A stretch of DNA of 64,000 bases from Bacillota bacterium (GTDB lineage: Bacteria; Sysuimicrobiota; Sysuimicrobiia; Sysuimicrobiales; Segetimicrobiaceae): assembly GCA_021324255.1 (NCBI GenBank), contig JAJPJL010000003.1, positions 32,242-96,241 on the forward strand. Reading direction: 5' to 3'. Both the position numbers and the translations under genes were made by a program. The notes below the pieces were generated by a model that was not told the origin of the DNA, searched no databases, and saw only the letters and a program-made list of their open reading frames with translations. Shown piece by piece: positions 42,375 through 50,675 of this stretch; positions within the stretch are counted from its first letter, which is position 1; every line of letters starts with the position of its first letter.

Positions 42375-43921
42375 TGCGCATCCTGGCGGCGCTGGTCGCC
42401 GCCGTCGCTCTCGCCGGGCTCGGCGCGACATCCTGGGCCGCCGGCGCGGCCGGCCAGCCGAAGCGCGGGGGCACGCTGGTCTACGGCCTCTCCACGGAAC
42501 CCCCGGATCTCGACCCCCACGTCAATTCCGGCTCGAGTTCGGGGACCGTGAAGGCGGCGGTCTACCAGGGCCTCGTCCGCTACGGGCACGGGGGGGCCAT
42601 CGAGCCGGCGCTGGCCGAGCACTGGGGCCTCGTGGGGCAGACGCAGTACGTCTTTCACCTCCGCCCCGGCGTCAGGTTCCACAACGGCGACCCCCTGACC
42701 GCATCCGACGTCAAGTTCTCGCTGGACCGCATCCTCGATCCGCGAACGGGCTCGGCGTTGCGCAGCAGCCTGCGCGCCATCAAGCGCGTCGATGTGGTGG
42801 ACCCGATGACGGTCAAGATCGTGCTCAACCAGCCGTTCGCGCCGCTGCTCGCCTACCTCGCGGAACCCTACGGGGCCATCGTGGACGCCAAGTTCGTGCA
42901 GGGCGGCGCGAACCTGCGCTCCACCATGCTCGGCACGGGGCCGTTCAAGTTCGTCTCCTGGGACCCCGGCCAGCGCGTCCGGCTGGTGCGCAACGAGGCG
43001 TATTGGGAACCCGGCAAGCCGTACCTCGACGCGATCAATTTCGTGCCGCTCGCCGACGCGCAAACGCGCCTCACGGCGCTGCGCGCGGGGGACATCATGC
43101 TGATGGATTTCGTGCCCCAGGAACAGATGAACGCGATCGCGCGGGATCCCCAGCTGCGGCTCTACGCGGACGTGGGCATCTTCATGTGCATCATCTTCAA
43201 CCCGCAGCGGAAGCCGTACGACGACGTGCGCGTGCGCCAGGCGATCGCGTACGCGATCGACCGGGACGCCGTCGTCAAGACGATCTTCGACGGCCGGGGC
43301 ACGCCGATCACCGGGGACGTCATCCCGTCGAGTTGGTGGGCGCACGACCGGAACGCCGACGGCATGTACACGTACCGGCCCGACAAAGCGCGCCAACTGC
43401 TCCGCGAGGCTGGCTACGGCGACGGGCTCCGGATCACGATCCTGGCGCCCATCACCTACAGCCTCCACACGCGCACCGCGCAGGTCCTCCAGGCGCAGCT
43501 GGCGAAGGTCGGCATCCAGGCGCAGCTCGATCTCCCCGAGTGGGCGGTCGTGCTGAACCGTCACAACCAGGGCGACTTCGCCATCGAGGTGCGCGGCCTG
43601 TCGGCGTCCGTGAACGACCCCGATTTCCTCTCCCTGTTCTACGAATCGGACAGCACGTACTACCCGAAGCAGGTGGGGTTCAAGGACGCGCAGCTCGACC
43701 AGTGGCTCGACGAGGCGCGCGTCGTCGGCAACCAGGCCATCCGCAAGCAGCTCTACGCGAAGATCGAGGAACGGGCGCTCGCGCTCGCGCCGTGGGTCTA
43801 CATCGCGTGGGGCGATCAGGGAGAGGCGGCGCGCGCGTACGTCCGTGGCTACGATCACTACCCGGGCCCGCTCGGGACGTATTCCGGCTACTCGCTCTCC
43901 TCGACGTGGCTCGCGAAATAG
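42371..43921 (+). CDS. Peptide/opine-type ABC transporter substrate-binding protein (SBP family 5), first set
   Basis: 516 residues with a Sec signal peptide (1-25) and the family 5 opening 'PKRGGTLVYGLSTEPPDLDPHVNSGSSSG'. 'LRPGVRFHNGDPLTASDVKFSLDRILDP' and 'NPQRKPYDDVRVRQAIAYAIDRDAVVK' are diagnostic. It overlaps RraA by four bases and is followed by two permeases. The ligand is unknown; family members bind di- and oligopeptides, nickel, opines or glutathione. Confidence 0.92.
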   Translation: MMRILAALVAAVALAGLGATSWAAGAAGQPKRGGTLVYGLSTEPPDLDPHVNSGSSSGTVKAAVYQGLVRYGHGGAIEPALAEHWGLVGQTQYVFHLRPGVRFHNGDPLTASDVKFSLDRILDPRTGSALRSSLRAIKRVDVVDPMTVKIVLNQPFAPLLAYLAEPYGAIVDAKFVQGGANLRSTMLGTGPFKFVSWDPGQRVRLVRNEAYWEPGKPYLDAINFVPLADAQTRLTALRAGDIMLMDFVPQEQMNAIARDPQLRLYADVGIFMCIIFNPQRKPYDDVRVRQAIAYAIDRDAVVKTIFDGRGTPITGDVIPSSWWAHDRNADGMYTYRPDKARQLLREAGYGDGLRITILAPITYSLHTRTAQVLQAQLAKVGIQAQLDLPEWAVVLNRHNQGDFAIEVRGLSASVNDPDFLSLFYESDSTYYPKQVGFKDAQLDQWLDEARVVGNQAIRKQLYAKIEERALALAPWVYIAWGDQGEAARAYVRGYDHYPGPLGTYSGYSLSSTWLAK

Positions 43922-43946
43922 ATCTCGCCGGCCGCCCGGCGTCCCG

Positions 43947-44894
43947 ATGGGCGCGTACGTCCTGCGCCGCCTGATCGCCGCCGCCGCGATGACGGCGGCG
44001 ATTGCCACGGCGGTGTTCCTGCTGCTGCGGGCCGTGCCCGGCGACGTGGTCGTGGTCATGCTGGGCGAGAACGCCGCGTCCCCGGACAAGATCGCCGCCA
44101 TGCGGCACGCGCTCGGCCTGGACCGCCCGCTCCTGGAGCAATACGCCGCCTGGCTGGCGCACCTGGCGCGCGGCGACTTCGGCACCTCGATCCTATCCGG
44201 GCGCTCCATCGGGGCCGAGCTCGCCGTGCGCGTGCCCCGCTCGCTGGAGCTGGGCGTGTTCGCGCTGGCGGCCGCCGTGCTGCTCGGCATCCCCCTCGGC
44301 ACGCTCGCGGCGCGGCGCGCCGGCCGGCCGCTGGACCTCGCGATCACGGGCGTGTCGGTGCTGGGTCTGACGTTTCCATCGTTCGTGGTCGGGAGCGTGT
44401 TCGTCCTGGTCTTTGGGCTGGTGCTGCACTGGTTCCCCGCCACGGGATACGTCGCGTTCTCGGACGATCCGCTCGGCCACGTGCGTCATCTCGTGCTCCC
44501 CGCGCTCACGCTCGCGCTGACGTTTGCGCCCGTCGTCCTGCGCATGACCCGCGCCGGCATGCTGGAGACGCTGTCGCAGGACTTCGTGCGCACGGCGCGG
44601 GCCAAAGGGCTGGCGGAACGCGCGGTGATGGTGCGGCACGTGCTGCGCAACTCGCTGATCCCGGTGATTACCGTGCTGGGGTTGCAGGCCGGAGAGCTGA
44701 TCGGGCGGATCGTGTTGATCGAGTACATCTTCAACTGGCCGGGCGTCTCGAGCCTGCTCCTCGCCGGCGCCTTCGAGCGCGACTACCCGCTGGTCCAGGC
44801 CGTCGTGGTGGTCGTCGCGGCGGCGTTCGTGTTGATCAACCTGCTCGTCGACCTCGCGTACATGCTGGTCGACCCGCGGATCCGGCTGGCATGA
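43947..44894 (+). CDS. Peptide-type ABC transporter permease, DppB family (first set)
   Basis: 315 residues; ATG 43947 begins the typical 'YVLRRLIAAAAMTAAIATAVFLLLRAVPGDVV'. It has six membrane segments, with the EAA loop 'DFVRTARAKGLAERAVMVRHVLRNSLIPVITVLG' and the end 'INLLVDLAYMLVDPRIRLA'. Its ATG-proximal gap of 25 bases after the binding protein lacks a hairpin. It overlaps the partner permease by four bases (ATGA). Confidence 0.93.
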   Translation: MGAYVLRRLIAAAAMTAAIATAVFLLLRAVPGDVVVVMLGENAASPDKIAAMRHALGLDRPLLEQYAAWLAHLARGDFGTSILSGRSIGAELAVRVPRSLELGVFALAAAVLLGIPLGTLAARRAGRPLDLAITGVSVLGLTFPSFVVGSVFVLVFGLVLHWFPATGYVAFSDDPLGHVRHLVLPALTLALTFAPVVLRMTRAGMLETLSQDFVRTARAKGLAERAVMVRHVLRNSLIPVITVLGLQAGELIGRIVLIEYIFNWPGVSSLLLAGAFERDYPLVQAVVVVVAAAFVLINLLVDLAYMLVDPRIRLA

Positions 44895-45775
44895 GCGCGC
44901 TGCGCCTCAACCCGCGGATCGCGCTCGCCGGGAGCGCGCTCGCGCTCCTCGCCGCCGCGGCCGCGCTGGCGCCGTGGCTCGCCCCCGCCGGCCCGCTCGA
45001 GATGGGCCCCGCGCTCCTCGCCGGCCCCTCGCCGGCGCATCCGCTGGGCACGGACTCCCTGGGACGGGACACGCTCGCGCGCCTGCTGTTCGGCGCCCGC
45101 GTGTCGCTGCTCGTCGCGGTGGGCTCCGTGGCCATCGCGTCGACGGGCGGCACGCTCCTGGGCGTCGCCGGCGCAACGTATCGCGGCGCGGTTGAGTGGA
45201 CCGCGATGCGGGCCATGGACCTCATCCTGGCGTTTCCGCCGATCCTGCTGGCCATCGCCGCGGTCACGTTCCTGGGCCAGGGCCTCGCGAAGCTGGCGGC
45301 GATCATCGGCATTCTGTACCTGCCGACGTTCGCGCGGCTCGCCTACGGCGGCGCGCTCGGGGTGGCGGGCCGTGAATACGTGGAGGCCGCCCGCGCCCTC
45401 GGCGCCTCCACGTGGCAGCAGATGGCGCGGCACGTCCTCCCGAACATCGCGGGCCCGCTCATCGTGCAGTGCTCGCTGTCCGCCGGGTTTGCGCTGCTCG
45501 TCGAGTCGGGGCTCAGCTTTCTCGGGCTCGGGATTCTCCCGCCGGCGCCGACGTGGGGGCGCATGGTCAGCGAGAGCCGGAATTACATGCAGCAGGAGCC
45601 GATGCTGCTTGTCTGGCCTTCGCTCGCGATCGCGGCGGCCATCGGCGCGTTCAACATGCTCGGGGACGGCCTGCGCGACGCGCTCGATCCGCGCACCGCC
45701 GGCGGCCTGCGCCGGGCGCCCGCCGGAGTCTTGCCGGCGCCGGCGCCGACGACGGTGTCCGGCGGGGGCGGTTGA
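44891..45775 (+). CDS. Peptide-type ABC transporter permease, DppC family (first set)
   Basis: 294 residues. 'HPLGTDSLGRDTLARLLFGARVSLLVAVG' is the DppC hallmark; the EAA loop is 'EYVEAARALGASTWQQMARHVLPNIAGPLIV', and 'LSFLGLGILPPAPTWGRMVSE' and 'FNMLGDGLRDALDPR' close the family pattern. A ~25-residue Ala/Pro/Gly-rich tail follows. No DppD/DppF ATPase gene follows; the next gene is an acyl-CoA ligase, so ATPases must be encoded elsewhere. Confidence 0.93.
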   Translation: MSALRLNPRIALAGSALALLAAAAALAPWLAPAGPLEMGPALLAGPSPAHPLGTDSLGRDTLARLLFGARVSLLVAVGSVAIASTGGTLLGVAGATYRGAVEWTAMRAMDLILAFPPILLAIAAVTFLGQGLAKLAAIIGILYLPTFARLAYGGALGVAGREYVEAARALGASTWQQMARHVLPNIAGPLIVQCSLSAGFALLVESGLSFLGLGILPPAPTWGRMVSESRNYMQQEPMLLVWPSLAIAAAIGAFNMLGDGLRDALDPRTAGGLRRAPAGVLPAPAPTTVSGGGG

Positions 45776-45816
45776 CCCGCCGGGCCGCGCCCGCACCGAT
45801 GGGAGGAGGGGGACGC

Positions 45817-47379
45817 ATGCTTACGGGCACGCGCGTGTACCGGGAGGAGTTGTCGCCGGTGACCTTTCTCGAGCGCGCCGGCGACGTCTACGGGGATCGC
45901 GTTGCGGTCGTCGACGGCGCGCAGCAGTTCAGCTACCGCGCCTGGCGGGGCCGCGCGCGCCGCTTGGCGTCCGCGCTGCGCCTGGCCGGCCTGCGCAAGG
46001 ATGACCGCGTGGCGTTTCTCGCCCTGAACTCGGAGCCGCTCCTGCTCGCCCACTTCGGCGTCCCGCAGGCGGGCGGCATCCTCGTGGCGATCAACACCAG
46101 GCTCGCCGCCGGGGACGTGCAGTACATCGTCGAGCATTCCGGAGCCACGCTCCTCTGCTATTCTCCCGAACTCGCCCCCCACGTCGCGGCCGTCCCGGCC
46201 GCGGTGCGCCGGCTCGAGCTCGGCCCCGCGTTCGAGCGCTTTCTCGAGAGCGGCGGCGAGGATCCGGTGGAGCCGTGGATCGAGGACGAGGAAGAGGTGC
46301 TGGCGATCGACTACACCTCGGGAACGACGGGCCGGCCCAAGGGCGTGATGTACACGCACCGCGGGGCGTACCTGAACGCGCTCGCGATGATGATCGAGCA
46401 CAAGATCGACCGCGCGTCCAGGTATCTCTGGACGCTGCCGATGTTTCACTGCAACGGCTGGACGTTCCCGTGGGGCCTGCCGGCCGTCGGCGCGGCGAGC
46501 GTATGCATCCCGCGCATCGAGCCGCAGGAGGTCTGGCGGCTCTTCGAGGAGGACGGGATCACCCATTTCTGCGCGGCGCCGACCGTGCTCACGATGCTGG
46601 CCAACCACCCGGCCGCGCATCGCCTGACACGGTCCATCCGCGTCATGACCGCCGGGGCCCCGCCGTCGCCGACCATCATCGCGCGCATGGGCGAGCTCAA
46701 CTTCGAGCTCGAGCACGTGTACGGGCTCACCGAGTCCTACGGGCCGTTTACGATCAACGTGGAACCGCCGCACGCGGCGGCGCTCGATGCGGAGGAGCGC
46801 GCGCGGCTCAAGGCGCGGCAGGGCGTCCCCCACGTCACGGCCGGCTGGCAGCGCGTCGTCGACGACGAGATGCGGGACGTCCCGGCGGACGGCCGGACGC
46901 TGGGCGAGGTCGTGTACCGGGGGAATGTCGTGGCGAAGGGCTACTTCGGCCAGCCGGACGTCACGGACCAGGCGTTTCGCGGTGGTTGGTTTCACACCGG
47001 CGATCTGGGGGTCATGCATCCCGACGGCCAGATTGAGCTCCGGGACCGCAAGAAGGACATCATCATCTCGGGGGGCGAGAACATCAGCACCATCGCGGTG
47101 GAACAGGCGGTCGCCAGCCATCCCGCCGTGCTCGAGTGCGCCGTCATCGGCGTCCCGGACGATCGGTGGGGCGAGGTGCCGAAGGCGTTCGTGACGCTCA
47201 AGCCGGGGTGCGAAGCGACACCCGAGGACATCATCGGCCACTGCCGGTCGCGCCTGGCGGGGTTTCAGTGCCCGAAGGCCGTCGAGTTCGGGGACCTGCC
47301 CCGGACCTCCACCGGCAAGATCCAGAAGTTCGTCCTGCGCGAACGCGAGTGGAAGGGACGGGCGAAGCGGATCAACTGA
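45817..47379 (+). CDS. Medium/long-chain acyl-CoA ligase (AMP-forming)
   Basis: 520 residues; ATG 45817 follows a very strong GGGAGGAGGGGG. Motifs are in order: 'VLAIDYTSGTTGRPKGVMYTHRGAYLNA' (nucleotide loop), 'MFHCNGWTFPWGLPAVG', 'HVYGLTESYGPFT' (A5), 'GWFHTGDLGVMHPDGQIELRDRKKDIIISGGENIS' and the catalytic Lys in 'LPRTSTGKIQKFVLRERE'. The motif set matches the AlkK / acyl-CoA synthetase subgroup. It follows the peptide-type permeases by 41 bases and converges with an enoyl-CoA hydratase, suggesting activation of an imported or derived carboxylic acid. Confidence 0.91.
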   Translation: MLTGTRVYREELSPVTFLERAGDVYGDRVAVVDGAQQFSYRAWRGRARRLASALRLAGLRKDDRVAFLALNSEPLLLAHFGVPQAGGILVAINTRLAAGDVQYIVEHSGATLLCYSPELAPHVAAVPAAVRRLELGPAFERFLESGGEDPVEPWIEDEEEVLAIDYTSGTTGRPKGVMYTHRGAYLNALAMMIEHKIDRASRYLWTLPMFHCNGWTFPWGLPAVGAASVCIPRIEPQEVWRLFEEDGITHFCAAPTVLTMLANHPAAHRLTRSIRVMTAGAPPSPTIIARMGELNFELEHVYGLTESYGPFTINVEPPHAAALDAEERARLKARQGVPHVTAGWQRVVDDEMRDVPADGRTLGEVVYRGNVVAKGYFGQPDVTDQAFRGGWFHTGDLGVMHPDGQIELRDRKKDIIISGGENISTIAVEQAVASHPAVLECAVIGVPDDRWGEVPKAFVTLKPGCEATPEDIIGHCRSRLAGFQCPKAVEFGDLPRTSTGKIQKFVLREREWKGRAKRIN

Positions 47380-47388
47380 GCGCCGGCA

Positions 47389-48162
47389 TCACCGCTCCCA
47401 GCGCGGCGGCCGCTTCTCAAGAAACGCCCGCATCCCTTCCTGCGCGTCCGGCGCCACCGCATTGTCGACCATGATGGCCTGCGCCACCTCGTACGCCTTT
47501 GGCCGGTCGAGCCCCACCTGCGCGTAGAAGCCCCGCTTCCCGACACCGAGCGTGTAGGGACTCGCCGCGATGATCCGGCGCGCGAGCGCCATGGTCTCCT
47601 CCGCGAGCCGCTCCGCCGGCACGACCATGTTGACCAGGCCGGCGCGCTCGGCCTCCGCGGCCGTGATCGGCGCTCCCGTCAAGAGCATCTCCATCGCCTT
47701 TTTGGGTCCCACCGCGCGGGCCACCGCGACCCCCGGCGTCGTACAGAACAGGCCGATCTTGACGCCGGGCGTGGCAAATGTGGCGTCCTCGGAAGCGACG
47801 GCGAGATCGCACGTCGCGACGAGCTGGCACCCGGCCGCGGTCGCGATCGCATGCACCTCGGCGATCACCGGCTTCGGAAGCCGCCGGATCGCCTCCATGA
47901 CGTCCGTGCACAGCGTGAAGAGCGCCCGCGCGTCCTCCTCCGTGGTTCCAACCAGCTCGCGCAGATCGTGACCCGCGCTGAACGCCGGGCCGCGGGCGCG
48001 GATGATGACCGCACGCACCGTCTCGTCCCGCTCCGCCTCGGCAAGATGGCCGCGGAGCGCGAGGAGCATGTGACGCGACAGAGCGTTGCGGCGTTCCGGG
48101 CGGTCCAGCGTGATGAGCGCGACCCCGCCGTCCACCTCGTACCGAGCGGGCAATGGGTCCAT
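47389..48162 (-). CDS. Enoyl-CoA hydratase/isomerase family protein
   Basis: 257 residues, ATG behind GGAGGTG. The crotonase fold has oxyanion-hole motifs 'ALITLDRPERRNALS', 'ARGPAFSAGHDLREL' and 'AIATAAGCQLVATCDLAVASEDATFATPGVKIGLF', then 'KKAMEMLLTGAPITAAEAERAGLVNMVVP'. The 'HDL' in place of the common ADL is found in the ECHDC3-like subgroup. It acts on enoyl-CoA or a related thioester, and probably serves the same acid-degradation pathway as the convergent acyl-CoA ligase. Confidence 0.9.
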   Translation of the reverse strand: MDPLPARYEVDGGVALITLDRPERRNALSRHMLLALRGHLAEAERDETVRAVIIRARGPAFSAGHDLRELVGTTEEDARALFTLCTDVMEAIRRLPKPVIAEVHAIATAAGCQLVATCDLAVASEDATFATPGVKIGLFCTTPGVAVARAVGPKKAMEMLLTGAPITAAEAERAGLVNMVVPAERLAEETMALARRIIAASPYTLGVGKRGFYAQVGLDRPKAYEVAQAIMVDNAVAPDAQEGMRAFLEKRPPRWER

Positions 48163-48266
48163 GCGTCACCTCCAACGATCCTCCGCCAGCTTTTCCCCCG
48201 CCGGGCGGCGTTTCCTTCGGGCGGCGGGCCGCCGAGCCGGCCCGCCCTCGCCGGGATTGCGGGCTG

Positions 48267-48275
48267 TGCTATAAT
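48267..48275 (+). promoter_or_regulatory. Extended -10 promoter giving a near-leaderless ImmA/IrrE-like messenger
   Basis: TGCTATAAT (48267-48275) is a perfect extended -10. Only 12 bases separate it from ATG 48288, so the transcript would start about six bases before the start codon, too few for a ribosome site, and none is seen. No good -35 is visible, as expected of an extended -10. Confidence 0.65.
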
Positions 48276-48287
48276 TTCGTCTGCGCG

Positions 48288-49031
48288 ATGACGACGAGAT
48301 TTTGCGACCAGTGCGGCACCGAGCTGGAGCCGTTTTTCGACTCCACCTGCGAGCCTCCCGTCGCCTGGCTGTGCCAGGGGTGCCGGGCGGTGCAGATGGA
48401 CGTCGACCGCCGGAGCCTGTCCCCGGAAACGCAGCGCGAGCTCACGAACCTCGAGGCGTTCCTCCGGAACGGCGCGGCGGAGCCTGTCGTCAATATCGGC
48501 CGGGCGCGCGCGCGGGCGCGGGCCATCCTGGAAGGGACCCGCGACATCCCGGTCGATATCGAGCGTGTGGCCGAGAACTGCGGGTATCCGGTGCGCGACC
48601 GCCCGCTGCCGGCCGGCGAGCGCGGCACCATCGCGCGCGATGGCGACCACACGGTGATCGTCGTCAACCGCGACCGCCCGGGCCAGGCGGCGGCGGAGCG
48701 GCGGTGGATCGTCGCCGAAGAGCTCGGCCACGCCGTGCTCGCTCACAGCACGCTCGTGGCGAGCAGCGCGCCCGGCGCGGCGCCGGTGCTCCCCGAACGG
48801 CGCCGGCGCGACGAGGAGCGCGAGGCCAGAGCGTTCGCCGCGGAGATCCTCATGCCCGAGGAAAAGGTTCGCGGGCGCTTTGCCGAGCTGGCCCCGCGGA
48901 TCTACCGCACGCTCGGCCTCCGGCACCGCGAGAACGAGATCGGCGAAGTCGTCGTCACGCTCGCCAGGATGTTTGGCGTCACCCCGACGGCGATGCGGTT
49001 TCGCCTCGACGAGTTGGATCTGATCCGCTAG
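48288..49031 (+). CDS. ImmA/IrrE family protein with N-terminal zinc ribbon
   Basis: 247 residues from ATG 48288. Residues 6-32 hold two Cys pairs ('CDQCGTELEPFF' and 'WLCQGC'), a zinc ribbon. The peptidase-like domain starts about residue 90 ('DIPVDIERVAENCGYPV'). The expected HExxH is 'RRWIVAEELGHAVLAH', so the first His is Glu (EExxH). 'EREARAFAAEILMPEEKVRGRF' and 'LARMFGVTPTAMRFRLDEL' are the family's later landmarks. ImmA/IrrE proteins cleave repressors in stress or mobile-element responses. Whether this variant is active is uncertain. Confidence 0.8.
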   Translation: MTTRFCDQCGTELEPFFDSTCEPPVAWLCQGCRAVQMDVDRRSLSPETQRELTNLEAFLRNGAAEPVVNIGRARARARAILEGTRDIPVDIERVAENCGYPVRDRPLPAGERGTIARDGDHTVIVVNRDRPGQAAAERRWIVAEELGHAVLAHSTLVASSAPGAAPVLPERRRRDEEREARAFAAEILMPEEKVRGRFAELAPRIYRTLGLRHRENEIGEVVVTLARMFGVTPTAMRFRLDELDLIR

Positions 49032-49046
49032 ACCGGCTCCCCGACC

Positions 49047-50396
49047 TTACGCGGCGAGGAGCCGCTTCCGCATCGCGCCGAGCGCGTGCAACGCCGCTTG
49101 GAGCTGGGTATCCTGTCCGCGCTCCATGTCGTTCGGCGTCAGCGCTACGCTGACGTCCGGGTTGATGCCGACCGCTTCGACCTGCGCGTTCTTCGGGGTC
49201 AGGATACGCTCCACGGTCACCGACATGCCGCCCTCGGGCAACGCCACGGTCACCGATCCCCCGAGCGCGCCCGCGGTCTTTTCGCCCACGACCGTCGCGC
49301 GCCCGTAGTCCTTGAAGGCGCCCGCCAGAATCTCCGACGCGGACGCGCTGTTGGCGTCCACGAGCAGCGCCAACGGCACGTCGGTCAACAGCGGCCGTCC
49401 CGAGGTCTGCAGCAGGCTCGGCGGCTGCCCCCGCTCACGAATACGCGCCAGGATCGTGTTGGGCGGCAAAAAGATCCCGCCCACGCTGGCGGCCTCGATG
49501 ATCAACCCGCCGGGGTTCCCCCGCAGGTCCAGGACGACGGAGCGAATGGGCCCCTGCGCCTGCAGCGTCTGGATCGCCCTCCGGAGCTGCTGCCCCGCGC
49601 CTTGCGAGAACTCGAAGAGCTGCAGATACGCCACGCCCGGTGAGACGAAGCTGGCCTCCACGGGAGGCACGCGTATGGGCGCGCGCGTCACCTTGATCTC
49701 CACGGTTTGGCTCGCCCGCTGGACCACGAGCGTCGCGACGGACCCCGCCGGCCCGCGGATCAACTGGCTCGCCTCGGTCGCCGTCTTGTCCTTGAGCGAC
49801 TGGCCGTCGACCGAGATGATGCGGTCGAACCGCTTGACGCCCGCCTGCTGCGCCGGCGAGTCCGGGAAGACGTTTTCCACGAACACCCACTGCGTGCCAG
49901 ACGAGTCCTTCCGCGCGGTGATCGTGACCCCGATGCCGGTGAAGCTCGGATTCCCGAACAGCTGCCGCCGGCTCTCCCGGAGCTGATCAGGATCCAGATA
50001 GTACGTGTGACTGTCCTTCAAGGAAAACAGCATCCCCTGCGTGGCCACATATGCGAGCTGTGTCTGCGTCATGCCGGACGGGACGAACTGCGCGGCCCGG
50101 GAAAATTCGCTGACGAACTGCGCGTCGGCCTGGGCCTCGGGCGTCGATCCGGAAATGTCGGGGAGCACTTCGGTGCCCTTGCCGGTGGCTTTGCGGAGCG
50201 TCGCGACGGCCGCGTTCAGGAGCTGCACCGGCTGGATCGGGTCCACGTATTCCTGTTCGAGGACGCGCAACGCATCGATCACGAGCGATCCGTTGGCGGC
50301 CGAGGCGTGCGGCAACTGCACCAGCGGAACGATCAGCAGGATGACGGCCAGCGTGACCGCGAGCCACGACCTCATCACGGCACGGGACGAGTTCAT
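49047..50396 (-). CDS. S41 family C-terminal processing protease with PDZ domain
   Basis: 449 residues from ATG 50396 (GGGAG upstream); an in-frame ATG at 50420 is less likely. A signal sequence or anchor spans residues 8-32. PDZ domain 'GIGVTITARKDSSG' to 'FPDSPAQQAGVKRFDRIISVDGQSL' at about 155-225. The catalytic core has 'VVLDLRGNPGGLIIEAASVGGIFLPP', catalytic Ser in 'NSASASEILAGAFKDYGRATVVGEKTAGALG' and the Lys of GEKTAG. CtpA-type enzymes trim exported proteins. It converges with the ImmA/IrrE-like gene, 15 bases apart. Confidence 0.93.
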   Translation of the reverse strand: MNSSRAVMRSWLAVTLAVILLIVPLVQLPHASAANGSLVIDALRVLEQEYVDPIQPVQLLNAAVATLRKATGKGTEVLPDISGSTPEAQADAQFVSEFSRAAQFVPSGMTQTQLAYVATQGMLFSLKDSHTYYLDPDQLRESRRQLFGNPSFTGIGVTITARKDSSGTQWVFVENVFPDSPAQQAGVKRFDRIISVDGQSLKDKTATEASQLIRGPAGSVATLVVQRASQTVEIKVTRAPIRVPPVEASFVSPGVAYLQLFEFSQGAGQQLRRAIQTLQAQGPIRSVVLDLRGNPGGLIIEAASVGGIFLPPNTILARIRERGQPPSLLQTSGRPLLTDVPLALLVDANSASASEILAGAFKDYGRATVVGEKTAGALGGSVTVALPEGGMSVTVERILTPKNAQVEAVGINPDVSVALTPNDMERGQDTQLQAALHALGAMRKRLLAA

Positions 50397-50675
50397 TCTC
50401 TCACACTCCCAGACACGCAAACCGCGGAGACGCCGATCCGCAGGCTCCTCGAAACGTTATTGCCCATCATAACATAGCGTGTAACCCCGCGGAACGTTCT
50501 GCGCGGCGCCTCCGTTCGGCACGAAACGAGGTTGGGCGCCACCGTGTTGAAACGGCGGGATGACCCGGCATGTTCCCGGATCGCCCCCGCGTGCGCGTTC
50601 CATGCATACGCGGGGACCGGCGCCGGCGTGGCCGGGGGCGCGACCGGGCCGGGCGCTTGGCGGGCGCCGCGCCGT

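Noticed and set aside
42209..44443. 744-codon minus-strand frame opposite the first peptide transporter
   Set aside because: Same reasoning: antisense to well-supported genes, no conserved domain and no ribosome site.
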